A DNA stretch of 64,000 bases from Candidatus Zhuqueibacterota bacterium. GTDB lineage: Bacteria; Zhuqueibacterota; Zhuqueibacteria; Thermofontimicrobiales; Sulfurfontimicrobiaceae. This document shows, piece by piece, positions 10,645 through 19,900 of this stretch. Made by a program: the position numbers and the translations under genes. Under the pieces are notes generated by a model. The model made no database searches. It was not told the DNA's origin and worked only from the letters and a program-made list of their open reading frames with translations. Numbering within the stretch: position 1 is the first letter of the stretch; each line of letters begins with the position of its first letter. The DNA is taken from positions 1 to 64,000 of the forward strand of contig JAFGMA010000033.1 in NCBI GenBank assembly GCA_016927835.1, written 5' to 3'.

Positions 10645-11733
10645 TTAGCCCCATGCCTGATTAACGATTAATTGTTTCCTTGCTTTATCCGAGATGAATT
10701 TGCCATGCAGCAAATCAGCCTCGGTAAAGGTTGTCATGAGTATTTGTTTCGCGCTGCGTCGTTCGAAATCGTATATGATATAAATCACGCCATCGGGGCT
10801 CTGGACGCCGTCGGGATAGGATACTCCCTCGCGTTCATCGAGCAGCAAGCCGCTTGACCAGGATTTCCCGTCATCGTCTGAGAAATATGCCGTGAGTTGC
10901 GAACGACCGGTTTTTTCAGTCATCGAACCATGTTTAACGAGCAGCAATTTCCCGGAATTCAACCGTCGGATGAAAAATCGTGCGGACGGATGCGGGATTC
11001 CCGAAGGCTTTCCCCGGGACCAGGTTTTTCCAAGATCATTGGAATGCGATTCCCCGATGCCATATTCAGTTCGCACGAGCATCCATAAGGAGCCATCCGA
11101 TTTTTCAACCACGATATGTTCACTATACGTGCATTCTGGGATTTCAGCGCCCCCGCGAAACTGCAAAGAGTGACCTTTATCTGGGGATACAAAAACATTC
11201 GATCGCTTTTCCGCAATCGGAATATCGATTCGATTGCTTCGTTGCCACACCGCCACCGGCAACAGCCACTCACCGTCAGACAGTATCATCGGTTTATTCA
11301 TCATAACACCATTGCACAGGCGGCGCGGCTCCGACCAATCCGGATATTGTTCAGTCGCGTTCGCAGTCGTAATCGCCCAGACACCTGCCCTGCCGTCAAA
11401 CCAGCCGTTACTTTGCGCCCAGAATAACCACAGTTTGCCTTCGGGATCGTACCACAGGCAGGGATCGAACGCGCGCACCGGTCCCGGGGGATCAATAACA
11501 AGCCTCAGCCCGGACCAGCTTTCGCCATCATCGATGCTGGTTGACAGCATGACATAATTTTGCTCGCCTTCGCCTTCACCGCCGCCATACCAAACCGCCC
11601 AGAGTCTCCCGTTCGGCGCCCGCTCGATGCCGGGAATTCCCTGGAATTTACGCGTGTTATCGGAGTACGCTTCGCCGGGCGAAAGAATGATTTCAGGAGA
11701 GCGGAGCGCCAGTTCATCATCAAAATTGTTCAT
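10645..11733 (-). CDS. Sialidase/BNR-repeat family protein (exo-alpha-sialidase-like)
   Basis: ORF 10645..11883 with likely start MNNFDDELALRSPEIIL at 11733; Asp-box-like SIDDGESWSG, SNDLGKTWSRG, FSDDDGKSWSSG. Confidence 0.85.
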   Translation of the reverse strand: MNNFDDELALRSPEIILSPGEAYSDNTRKFQGIPGIERAPNGRLWAVWYGGGEGEGEQNYVMLSTSIDDGESWSGLRLVIDPPGPVRAFDPCLWYDPEGKLWLFWAQSNGWFDGRAGVWAITTANATEQYPDWSEPRRLCNGVMMNKPMILSDGEWLLPVAVWQRSNRIDIPIAEKRSNVFVSPDKGHSLQFRGGAEIPECTYSEHIVVEKSDGSLWMLVRTEYGIGESHSNDLGKTWSRGKPSGIPHPSARFFIRRLNSGKLLLVKHGSMTEKTGRSQLTAYFSDDDGKSWSSGLLLDEREGVSYPDGVQSPDGVIYIIYDFERRSAKQILMTTFTEADLLHGKFISDKARKQLIVNQAWG

Positions 11734-11840
11734 TTTCACTCCGCGTAATTTTGTTAGCAATCGTGAGTTGCGTCGAATTTCCAAAAACGATACCACCTGC
11801 CAATGCCGATCAGGTTTTGTCGTCCAACAAACGTTTACGC

Positions 11841-13256
11841 TCAATGAATATCGAACGCATAAAGCTCGGCATCTTCCAGACAAAACCTGATCCGTACCGT
11901 TTGACCACGCATCGCATCGAGTCCTCTGTCGCCCCAGCGCACCCGGTATTCAAGATCATCGCCCGAAAACGGGGCGCAGTCTTCGGCTTGCCAGCCATCA
12001 ATCGGCTCATCTTCGATAGTCGTAAGCTGCACGCGAATTTCGCCACAAGCTTTGGCATTGATCCACAAGTCGCCGTCGATCCGGATCGGTCGCGTGAGAA
12101 TTCTGCTTTGCTCGCCGGATTTCGACCGCACGCCGATTAGGCGGTTAAGAGGTGTTTTCACCAAACCAATGGCATACGTGCCGCTTTCATTGTGCGCCGT
12201 ATTCGAGCCGCCGTAGTAAAAAAGCATTTCTTTGCCTTTGAGTACCGGCTTATCGAAAAAGAAAGTCATGCCCCAATCCCAGCTTCCTTCCGCTGCATCC
12301 GGCAAAGCGAATTTTTGCGCTCGCGTCGGCAAGCGCTGCCAGTAATAGCCATCGGCGCTCCAGATCAATTCGCAATACAATCGGTGATGCACCGTTTCAT
12401 AATGCTGCAACATCCCGAAAAACAAATCTCCGCAGCGAAAAACCGTGTTGCCGTAAAAATAGTCCGGATCATCCTCTCCCGGCACCAGAACCGTTACCTC
12501 AGGCGTCCATTGCTTCAAGTCATGACTCTCCTTGACCGCAGAACGCCTGCGACCGACGCCTTTCAGCCGTGCCCCGGCATACGCTTTCGGACGCACATAC
12601 ATCAGCCAGCGATCCCTGACTTCATCGTAAACAAAATTATTATGGGTGTCGCTGTGGTATTTCACTGCCGGCTGCTCGAATCCGCAATCGAAGCACTTGC
12701 CATCGGCGGAAGTGGAAACAAAAACGCCGCCGCTGTCGTTGTGAATCGCGATAAATTTTTCACGGGGCGATGCAGGATGCGGATTGAGTTCCACATCGAT
12801 ATTCTGGGTCTTGTTTCGACCTAACCTGATACAATTATTTCGGGAATCGCCTTTATAGGTAAAACAGCCGGTTTCGGGCTTCTGCCAATTTATTCCATCT
12901 TTAGACTCTGCATAGCAGACATTGTATGAAAAGCGGAGGCGATTATAATACGCATACTCATTCCAAACCGAATACCACATTTTGAATAATCCATCATCCG
13001 GATCATAAATCACCGAGCCGCCGGCATGTGGACCGGTACCTTCCCAGGGATGATCTTTGACGATCAGGGGATTATGCGGATCGCGCGTTAACGGAACGAC
13101 AAAACGCTCAACCTGCCACCGATCTTCAATGATGCGATCATCGCAGGGGAAATACGGACCTTTTGCCGGCAATGCGATGGTTGTTGGTTCGGCGGAGATG
13201 GCGGCACAGAAAAATATGGCAAGAAATAAAAAAGCAACAGATAAAGCGTGCATCAT
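11841..13256 (-). CDS. Exported glycosidase-like five-bladed propeller protein (GH32/43/sialidase-like fold)
   Basis: 471 aa with signal peptide MMHALSVAFLFLAIFFCAAISA; 'DGLFKMWYSVWNE', 'YAESKDGINWQKPE' blades. Confidence 0.65.
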   Translation of the reverse strand: MMHALSVAFLFLAIFFCAAISAEPTTIALPAKGPYFPCDDRIIEDRWQVERFVVPLTRDPHNPLIVKDHPWEGTGPHAGGSVIYDPDDGLFKMWYSVWNEYAYYNRLRFSYNVCYAESKDGINWQKPETGCFTYKGDSRNNCIRLGRNKTQNIDVELNPHPASPREKFIAIHNDSGGVFVSTSADGKCFDCGFEQPAVKYHSDTHNNFVYDEVRDRWLMYVRPKAYAGARLKGVGRRRSAVKESHDLKQWTPEVTVLVPGEDDPDYFYGNTVFRCGDLFFGMLQHYETVHHRLYCELIWSADGYYWQRLPTRAQKFALPDAAEGSWDWGMTFFFDKPVLKGKEMLFYYGGSNTAHNESGTYAIGLVKTPLNRLIGVRSKSGEQSRILTRPIRIDGDLWINAKACGEIRVQLTTIEDEPIDGWQAEDCAPFSGDDLEYRVRWGDRGLDAMRGQTVRIRFCLEDAELYAFDIH

Positions 13257-13437
13257 TGTACTTCCCTCCTTTATTCCAGGCGGATGAACCGATTTTGAGA
13301 TAATTCACCGATTATTAAGTGCTTGAACCAAAATGAACATATCCTATTGAGCGGAGTCGAAGCATAACGAATTAACAAGGATTTATCACCCTTCGACTCT
13401 GCTCAGGGTGAAGAAATAAGAACTTTTCATTCAGCCA

Positions 13438-14427
13438 CTATTTCAGCAATTTCGCCCAGGTTTCATATTCCGCCAGGCAATCTTCCGGGCTGATGAATCG
13501 TTTCCAAATCAATCTGCCTTTGAATCCATACTGCTTGTTCGACTCAACCTTGTGAATGACGTACTGAAAATCCCATGCGGGGCGCGGCTTCTGCGGAAGT
13601 TTGAATTTGAAGATGCTGAATCGGATTTCGTCGTGTGGTGTGCAGGCTCTGTCGAACATCAGCATGAAAACCATATCATTTTCCGCCAGTCCGTAATAAA
13701 ATGGTTTTGAATAGCGGGGATAGTCGTAGCTCCAGACATTCAATTTAAAATTATGATCCGTATCGTATTCGAGAGCGACGGCATTCGTGTTGCGATACGT
13801 GCCGCCCTGATTCCAGTCCGGATGCCCCTCGGGTGCGTCACCGGCAATCCATTTTTCTGCGCCCCCCTGCCGGTCGATGCCGCGGAAATGGATCGGTACC
13901 TCTCCAACATCATTCATATAGTTGGCGAAGAAAAAGATGGCGTAGCCGCGATCTCCAAATTTCCGGTGCTCATGGGGATTGCATTCGAATTCAAAATCGA
14001 TATAATGCGGCGCTTCGACAGTATATTTCAACCAGCTTGAAACCGCCCAGGGACTATCGTCCTGATGCCTCACGAGCATAACGGAGTTTCGATCGGCTAA
14101 TCGTGAGAGGGTATATTTTCCTTTTCGCGGCGTGAACGCGTTTGCCGGATTCGAATGCCCGCAAATGATATGCTCGAAATTCAACCCGGCAGACGCGCCG
14201 GGATTATCAGGATCGTAGGCATCGAATTCAGGCGCATCCTGCAAGTTGATCAGGGTTTCGATGCCGCTGAGGATTTCAGGTGAGTGTGTATTATCCTTGA
14301 ACAGCGCGCGAAGATGCCCATTCGAAATTTCGACTTGTATTCCGATTTCCATGGCTGATTCCCGGTTATGCGTAACACACCCCAATAAATAAAGCACGCC
14401 GACTAAAGCAGGTACTTTGTATTTCAA
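13438..14427 (-). CDS. Lipoprotein of unknown function, probably carbohydrate-related
   Basis: 329 aa; lipobox-like YLLGC; located in the carbohydrate gene cluster. Confidence 0.6.
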   Translation of the reverse strand: MKYKVPALVGVLYLLGCVTHNRESAMEIGIQVEISNGHLRALFKDNTHSPEILSGIETLINLQDAPEFDAYDPDNPGASAGLNFEHIICGHSNPANAFTPRKGKYTLSRLADRNSVMLVRHQDDSPWAVSSWLKYTVEAPHYIDFEFECNPHEHRKFGDRGYAIFFFANYMNDVGEVPIHFRGIDRQGGAEKWIAGDAPEGHPDWNQGGTYRNTNAVALEYDTDHNFKLNVWSYDYPRYSKPFYYGLAENDMVFMLMFDRACTPHDEIRFSIFKFKLPQKPRPAWDFQYVIHKVESNKQYGFKGRLIWKRFISPEDCLAEYETWAKLLK

Positions 14428-14576
14428 AGTGTAGCTCTTGCTTTGCTTACCACAGTTCAGCGAAAACCTGGCACGCTTGAAAGCACTGAATGCGCAATTC
14501 TGTTGACATGGTACGGAAAGGGGAGCGAAAATTTACTTCGAATGTATACTTCAAACGGACATAATTTGAACATCTC

Positions 14577-14825
14577 GGAGTGCATCGCCTTCATGCGATG
14601 CAAGTCGCGAAATCCATAAAGGGCTTTCACTCCAAGGCATCAGCGTGTACCTTGAATTATCGCTAAATTGAGTATTGAAATCTTTGATTTATCAACGTTT
14701 ATAGTATGCATCATGTAATCATTCCGGAGTGCATCGTCTTCATGCGATGCAAATCGTGAAATCCATAAAGGGCTTTCGATCCAAAGCATCAGAATGCACC
14801 TTTTGTCATCACTGAATGATGCATT
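14577..14825. repeat. Two imperfect tandem copies of a ~75-bp hairpin-containing repeat, ~149 bp apart
   Basis: ggagtgcatcgccttcatgcgatgcaagtcgcgaaatccataaagggctttcactccaaggcatcagcgtgtacc (14577-14651) versus ggagtgcatcgtcttcatgcgatgcaaatcgtgaaatccataaagggctttcgatccaaagcatcagaatgcacc (14726-14800); similarity continues weakly downstream. Confidence 0.85.
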
Positions 14826-14974
14826 GAAATGGTTAATTTATAACCATGCCCGGTATAATTTTCTTTCCCCTTTCATTCACCAAGAATTTACTGCAAGAAT
14901 CCACACCGCCTGCCCGCTTCCGGCAAAACAGGTGCTGCCGATGCGCCTGGCAGACGGAAAAAACCAGCGCCTTC

Positions 14975-16291
14975 CTAAACCGTATCTTCCACCACAAACG
15001 GTATGCGGTATTCGCGCGTCACAGTTTTGTTGGCTTCATCATCATTGATGTATTTTTCAGTCGCCGGATCGAATTCGAGCGTTCTGCCGAGACGGTACGC
15101 CGTATTTGCCAGATGGCACAACGCCGACGAGATATGACCTTCTTCGGCATTTGCATTCAGGATCGATTCATCGCGACTGCGAACAGCCTGGATGAAATTC
15201 TTGAAATGGTCGCCGCCGATTTTTGCGCTCGGACCGGGCTCGCGCTTTTTGCCCAGGAAGGTTTGAAAGCTGCTATAGCTATCCACCACCAGGTAGCCTT
15301 CGGAGCCGTAAAATATGACGCCCACGGTATTGGATGGACCTTCGCCGATGCCGCCTTCGTGATTCGTGATCCAATGGCGCACCTCGAATACGAGCATTTT
15401 CTTCTCGTCAGGGTATTCAAACGTGGCAATCTGGGTATTGGCTGTTTCCTGATCGTCATCGAACATGAAATGCCCGCCCATGGATTGAATCTTCTTCGGC
15501 AAGCCGACATCGAGTCCCCAGCGTGCAACGTCCATCTGATGAATACCCTGGTTGCCGATATCGCCGTTGCCATAGTCCCAATGCCAGTGCCAGTTATAAT
15601 GAAATCTATTTTTACTGAAGGGTCGTTTCGGCGCGGGACCCAGCCACAGATCGTAATCAACTTCTTTGGGAGCCGGCTCATCCGGTGTGCGCCCGATTGT
15701 ATCTCGCCATTTGTAGCACAAACCTTTCGCCATGTACAGCTCGCCCAGACCACCGGCTTGCAAAAATTCAACCGCCGCGTGCATTGCGAGCGAACTGCGC
15801 ATCTGGGTGCCATGCTGGATAATGCGCTTGTATTTTTGGGCAGCTTCGACCAGTTTGCGCCCTTCGAATATATTGTGTGAAAGCGGCTTTTCGACGTACA
15901 CATCTTTTCCGGCTTGACACGCCCAGATGGTTCCGAGTGAGTGCCAATGGTTCGGTGTTGCAAATGAGATAATATCGATATCTTTATTTTCAAGCACCTT
16001 CCGGATGTCCGTGTAAAGTTTGGGCTCTTTGTGACCATTTTCGGTGAGCATTTTCACGCGATCCGGGAAAAGCCGTTTGTCCACATCGCACAGCGCTACG
16101 ACCTCCACATTTTCCAATCCGGCATAATTGCGGATATGACCTTTGCCCTGCCCGCGAATTCCAGCCACTGCTACTCTCAAACGATCATTTGCACCCGCCC
16201 AACTGCTGCCCGGCGTCCATAACGAAAGACCGGTGATTGCCGCAGTCGCAGCCGTTGTTTTCACAAAATCTCTTCGATTCATAGACTCCAT
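14975..16291 (-). CDS. Gfo/Idh/MocA family oxidoreductase with Tat signal
   Basis: 438 aa; NRRDFVKTTAATAAITG Tat motif; RVAVAGIRGQGKGHIRNYAGLENVEVVALCDVD; YVEKPLSHNIFEGRKLVEAA. Confidence 0.93.
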   Translation of the reverse strand: MESMNRRDFVKTTAATAAITGLSLWTPGSSWAGANDRLRVAVAGIRGQGKGHIRNYAGLENVEVVALCDVDKRLFPDRVKMLTENGHKEPKLYTDIRKVLENKDIDIISFATPNHWHSLGTIWACQAGKDVYVEKPLSHNIFEGRKLVEAAQKYKRIIQHGTQMRSSLAMHAAVEFLQAGGLGELYMAKGLCYKWRDTIGRTPDEPAPKEVDYDLWLGPAPKRPFSKNRFHYNWHWHWDYGNGDIGNQGIHQMDVARWGLDVGLPKKIQSMGGHFMFDDDQETANTQIATFEYPDEKKMLVFEVRHWITNHEGGIGEGPSNTVGVIFYGSEGYLVVDSYSSFQTFLGKKREPGPSAKIGGDHFKNFIQAVRSRDESILNANAEEGHISSALCHLANTAYRLGRTLEFDPATEKYINDDEANKTVTREYRIPFVVEDTV

Positions 16292-16351
16292 TGTGCCTCC
16301 TTTGTTTGACGCGATTATAAAAAATTACGAAATTTCATACCATGCCCCTAA

Positions 16352-17563
16352 CTAATCCTTCACAAACGGATCATCCCACTGCGCGGGCAGATAGGCGATA
16401 CAAATATCCGGGTTGCCGAATTGGTGTGACGTGAATTCCACGCTTTTGCTATCCGGCGCCCAGCCCACATGCGGATGTTCGACACTGACATTGCCATAAG
16501 GTCGGTGGGACAGGGTGAGCAGCCGTAAATGCGATGTTCGCGCGTCGATGATGGCGATGTGACCGTGCCAATTGTCAGTTGCCACCCAGCGCCCGTCGCG
16601 CGACCCGGAGGCGTGCCACCAGTTGAATTGCGCCAATTCACGCGGTGTTTTATCGGGCAGCCAGCTCCCGCCGCCCAATATCCGCGTCACCTGGGTGTGA
16701 ATATCGACAATCTTCACATGGGATTGTTCTTTGCGGTAGCCTCCGCAAAAAGTCATCTGATCGTTCACCCACCAATCCTCATGCGTTACCAGTTCACCCG
16801 GTTCCTGCGGGTGCAATTTGATCGCTTCGCCCGGTTTGCGGATATCGATGTACCACATCCGGTACGGTGAATACGAAAAACGCAGCAGGTGCGGATTATA
16901 CTTGTTGAATTGCACGTGCGAAATGCCAGCTTCCCGCGTTAGCAGCGTTTTTATTTCCCCGGTTTCGATATCGATATATGCGATGTCCTGGCGTTTTTCG
17001 TTGGCGTACAACAGCCCGGCTGAAAGATATTTTCCGTCTGCGCTTTCTGTGAATCCCATGAAGAATGAGGTGCCTTCAGGGGCGGCGGCGATTTTGCGTT
17101 CCTTGATGGTAACCTTGCTTCGTGTGTCGGCATCGCCTGACAACCGGATATCGACACGCCATTGATAAGCCACATTTTCACGCGCCACGTAAATATCAGG
17201 CGTTTGAAAATCAACAGTGGCATTGCCGGCACCCGATTGATCCGGGCGCTGCAAACGTACCAGTTCACCTGTTGCAGGGAGGTAGCCAAAAATTTCGGTT
17301 TTGCCGGTTCGATTCGAATTAAATGCCAGCATCGATTGATCGCCGAACCAGCAATTCAGATCAAAATAAAAATTCACATCGCGGCTCGAATCGGATGTAG
17401 CGAAAATGAGTTTGGCGCCTGTCTCAGGATCCTGCAGCACCTTGTGTTCGGGTGGGTACACCGTGCATTCCCACTGATCAGACCAGGTTAATTCCGGTGC
17501 GGAGTTGCACGAAATTAACAGGGCACCGATAATTGAAATTAAAACGAATCGTAAAACGTTCAT
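16352..17563 (-). CDS. Oligogalacturonate lyase-like/TolB-like beta-propeller lipoprotein
   Basis: ORF 16352..17653; likely start 17563 MNVLRFVLISIIGALLISC (lipobox); DVNFYFDLNCWFGDQSMLAFNSNRTG; HVGWAPDSKSVEFTS. Confidence 0.75.
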   Translation of the reverse strand: MNVLRFVLISIIGALLISCNSAPELTWSDQWECTVYPPEHKVLQDPETGAKLIFATSDSSRDVNFYFDLNCWFGDQSMLAFNSNRTGKTEIFGYLPATGELVRLQRPDQSGAGNATVDFQTPDIYVARENVAYQWRVDIRLSGDADTRSKVTIKERKIAAAPEGTSFFMGFTESADGKYLSAGLLYANEKRQDIAYIDIETGEIKTLLTREAGISHVQFNKYNPHLLRFSYSPYRMWYIDIRKPGEAIKLHPQEPGELVTHEDWWVNDQMTFCGGYRKEQSHVKIVDIHTQVTRILGGGSWLPDKTPRELAQFNWWHASGSRDGRWVATDNWHGHIAIIDARTSHLRLLTLSHRPYGNVSVEHPHVGWAPDSKSVEFTSHQFGNPDICIAYLPAQWDDPFVKD

Positions 17564-18140
17564 AGAACCACCTGTGGTTGAAATAAAAAAGGAAAGGAAA
17601 TTTAAACGATACACCGGGAGCGCCGCCCAGCTTTCGGATTGATGCTTGAGCAACTCAATCCGACACGATGCGCTTTCAACGCCTGCCCGTGACTTCCAAT
17701 ATATGTTTTAAAACAGGTTAAAGTCAACCTTTTTTTTGAAATGCAAAAAACACGAAGCGCTTTGGATTTGCAGATTGATGCCAGCCAGGTTAGCATTGAT
17801 GGTGATGGGCGGGCACCAGTTGCTGAAGAAAAAACAGCCATAATTTTGAACGATATATTGAAATTCGGTATCGGACGATTTTTCTAGTGAGTCCTTTTTG
17901 CGTGTCATTCCCGCATCTATGGGATGATATAAAAACGGATGCCCGATTGAAGCATTCGGGCATGACAAATTGACTGGCTTGCCATTTTTTTAAAAAGCGT
18001 CCGGCAGCAAGTATTTAAAGACAAAATGATCCGGTGACATCATAATTGACTAATATTTCGCAGACAAGATTTTTCTCTGCGTTCCTTACGTCTGGGCGCA
18101 AAATTCAGACGCTTCATTTCAATGCTGATCAGTGACCCGC

Positions 18141-19406
18141 TTACCCTTTCCGGGCACGTTCCACTGCGCGCTCAATCATCGACAGGACGTTCTCCACCGC
18201 GTTCGGCGCCGGATCCGAAAGCATTGGCAGGAAGATGAGCCGCTTGTGAACATCCTCGGTTACCGGGAAATCGCCCTCGCGATAGCCGGCATAATCGCCG
18301 CAGAGCGGACCCCGGTTGCGCGTGAAAATATCGAATCCCTCGGCGAAAATTTTGAGCCGGTGCAGCAGCCCATACCCGCTGACGGACGCGTCCAGACCTT
18401 CCGCCCGCAGCATTTCGATGAATTTTTCCGTGGGCAAACCGCCATGCTGCTCCGGATGATGAATGATCGGAAATCCGTAATATCCGCCGCGTTCCGCATT
18501 GTCATACACTTTCAGCGGACTCACGCCGGGCAATTGGCGCAAACGGGCTTCCACTGTTTCGACATACGCTTTTCGACGGGCATTGAGCGCATCCAGTTTT
18601 GCCAGTTGCACGTTGGCAATACCGATACCCAGCGGGTGCGCGCGGAATTTCATGCCCAGACCCAGCGGCTGCAGATCCGCATATTTGGGCGTGTGCAAAT
18701 CGAGTCCGCCCATGCGGTTTGCCTGCCCCGCGAGACAGGCGCGCTCGAAAATTTCCGCATCATTGGTTGCCAGTATGCCACCCTCGCCGGCGCTCACCGC
18801 TTTGCTGCCCTGCAGGCTCCACGCACCCACGTGCCCCAGGCTGCCAATGGGTTTGTCCCGGTAGCGCGCACCGTGGGCGTGGGAGCAATCCTCAACAATG
18901 GGCACGCCCGTCTCGCGACTGATTGCCAGCAGGCGATCCATGTCGCAGATGTTGCCCCACAAATGCACGACGACGATGGCGCGCGTTTTATCCGTAATTT
19001 TTCGTCGCAGATCTTCGGGATCGAGCAGCAGCGTCTCCGGATCGCTTTCGACGAAAACGGGTCGGGCGCCCAGGAACACTGCCGGCGAGATGGTGCAAAT
19101 CCAGGTGTACGTGGGGCAGATGACTTCATCGCCGGGACCCACGCCGAGACCGAAATAGGCGCTGTACAGGGCTGTGGAGCCATTCATCGTGGTGATGGCA
19201 TAGGTTAATCCAGTTACCTCCCGCCATTTCGCTTCGAACTCGCGCACAACCGGTGTGCCGCCCGAAAGCTCGTTGCGTAGCGTCATGTCGTACGCCAGCC
19301 GGGCTTCGTCTTCGGTAACCTGCTGCCAGCGATCAAGTTTTGTTTTTTCCGGCATCACGGTCTGCACGAATACCGGGATGCTGCTGTCGGATGTTTTTTG
19401 GGGCAT
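18141..19406 (-). CDS. DegT/DnrJ/EryC1/StrS family PLP-dependent aminotransferase
   Basis: ORF 18141..19532; likely start 19406; GVGPGDEVICPTYTWICTISPAVFLGARPVFVESD, EDCSHAHGARY, GSKAVSAGEGGIL. Confidence 0.92.
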   Translation of the reverse strand: MPQKTSDSSIPVFVQTVMPEKTKLDRWQQVTEDEARLAYDMTLRNELSGGTPVVREFEAKWREVTGLTYAITTMNGSTALYSAYFGLGVGPGDEVICPTYTWICTISPAVFLGARPVFVESDPETLLLDPEDLRRKITDKTRAIVVVHLWGNICDMDRLLAISRETGVPIVEDCSHAHGARYRDKPIGSLGHVGAWSLQGSKAVSAGEGGILATNDAEIFERACLAGQANRMGGLDLHTPKYADLQPLGLGMKFRAHPLGIGIANVQLAKLDALNARRKAYVETVEARLRQLPGVSPLKVYDNAERGGYYGFPIIHHPEQHGGLPTEKFIEMLRAEGLDASVSGYGLLHRLKIFAEGFDIFTRNRGPLCGDYAGYREGDFPVTEDVHKRLIFLPMLSDPAPNAVENVLSMIERAVERARKG

Positions 19407-19453
19407 GCTATTGTTCCTTTCTATTTTTATGGGAATAAAGACAGAACCCGCGT

Positions 19454-19766
19454 TACCAGACTCCAGCCTGGTATTGCCGTCGTCGAGAAGCTCCGGCTTC
19501 AACGCTTGTTCCCAAACTCCGTTTGGGAACACACCAATACAGGAAACTCTGTTTCATAATTTAAGCAATCACACAAGCATGGATTCAAGCTGAATAAACG
19601 AATGATCCTTCACCATATAATTTATTATCTTTACTAGGCGTTAGCACGGCGACGTAACTGCCTGGAAACGCCGGCTTCAACTGGCGCACTTCCTGTCTTT
19701 GCCGGTGGAAACAGAGTTTCCGGGTTTTGAATGTTCCCAAACAGAGTTTGGGAACAAGAGCTTCAA
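19454..19766. repeat. Cluster of short palindromic repeat modules
   Basis: taccagactccagcctggta, gttcccaaactccgtttgggaac, ggaaactctgtttc; then in the reverse arrangement ggaaacagagtttcc and gttcccaaacagagtttgggaac. Confidence 0.8.
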
Positions 19767-19900
19767 TCAGTTCCCCTTACATATTGTTTTATTGAAGGGG
19801 AAAGGGGATGGGTAAGCCCATGCTCCCCCCAATCTTGTCTATCCCGAATTTTAAAAATCCCCCACCACCACCCAAATAATCAAATAGTCAAATAAACAAA

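Noticed and set aside
13339-13420. Inverted repeat 'gagcggagtcgaag...cttcgactctgctcagggtga' (related sequence at 155-235)
   Set aside because: Matches a dispersed hairpin repeat type known to be widespread across bacteria; not novel
14846-15880. Long + strand ORF (344 aa)
   Set aside because: Antisense to the Gfo/Idh/MocA oxidoreductase; shadow ORF
17900-17965. 'gtcattcccgcatc...cattcgggcatgaca' inverted repeat
   Set aside because: Common dispersed intergenic hairpin; nothing locus-specific seen
18132-19208. Long + strand ORF (358 aa)
   Set aside because: Antisense to the clear DegT aminotransferase gene; high-GC shadow ORF without domain-like sequence
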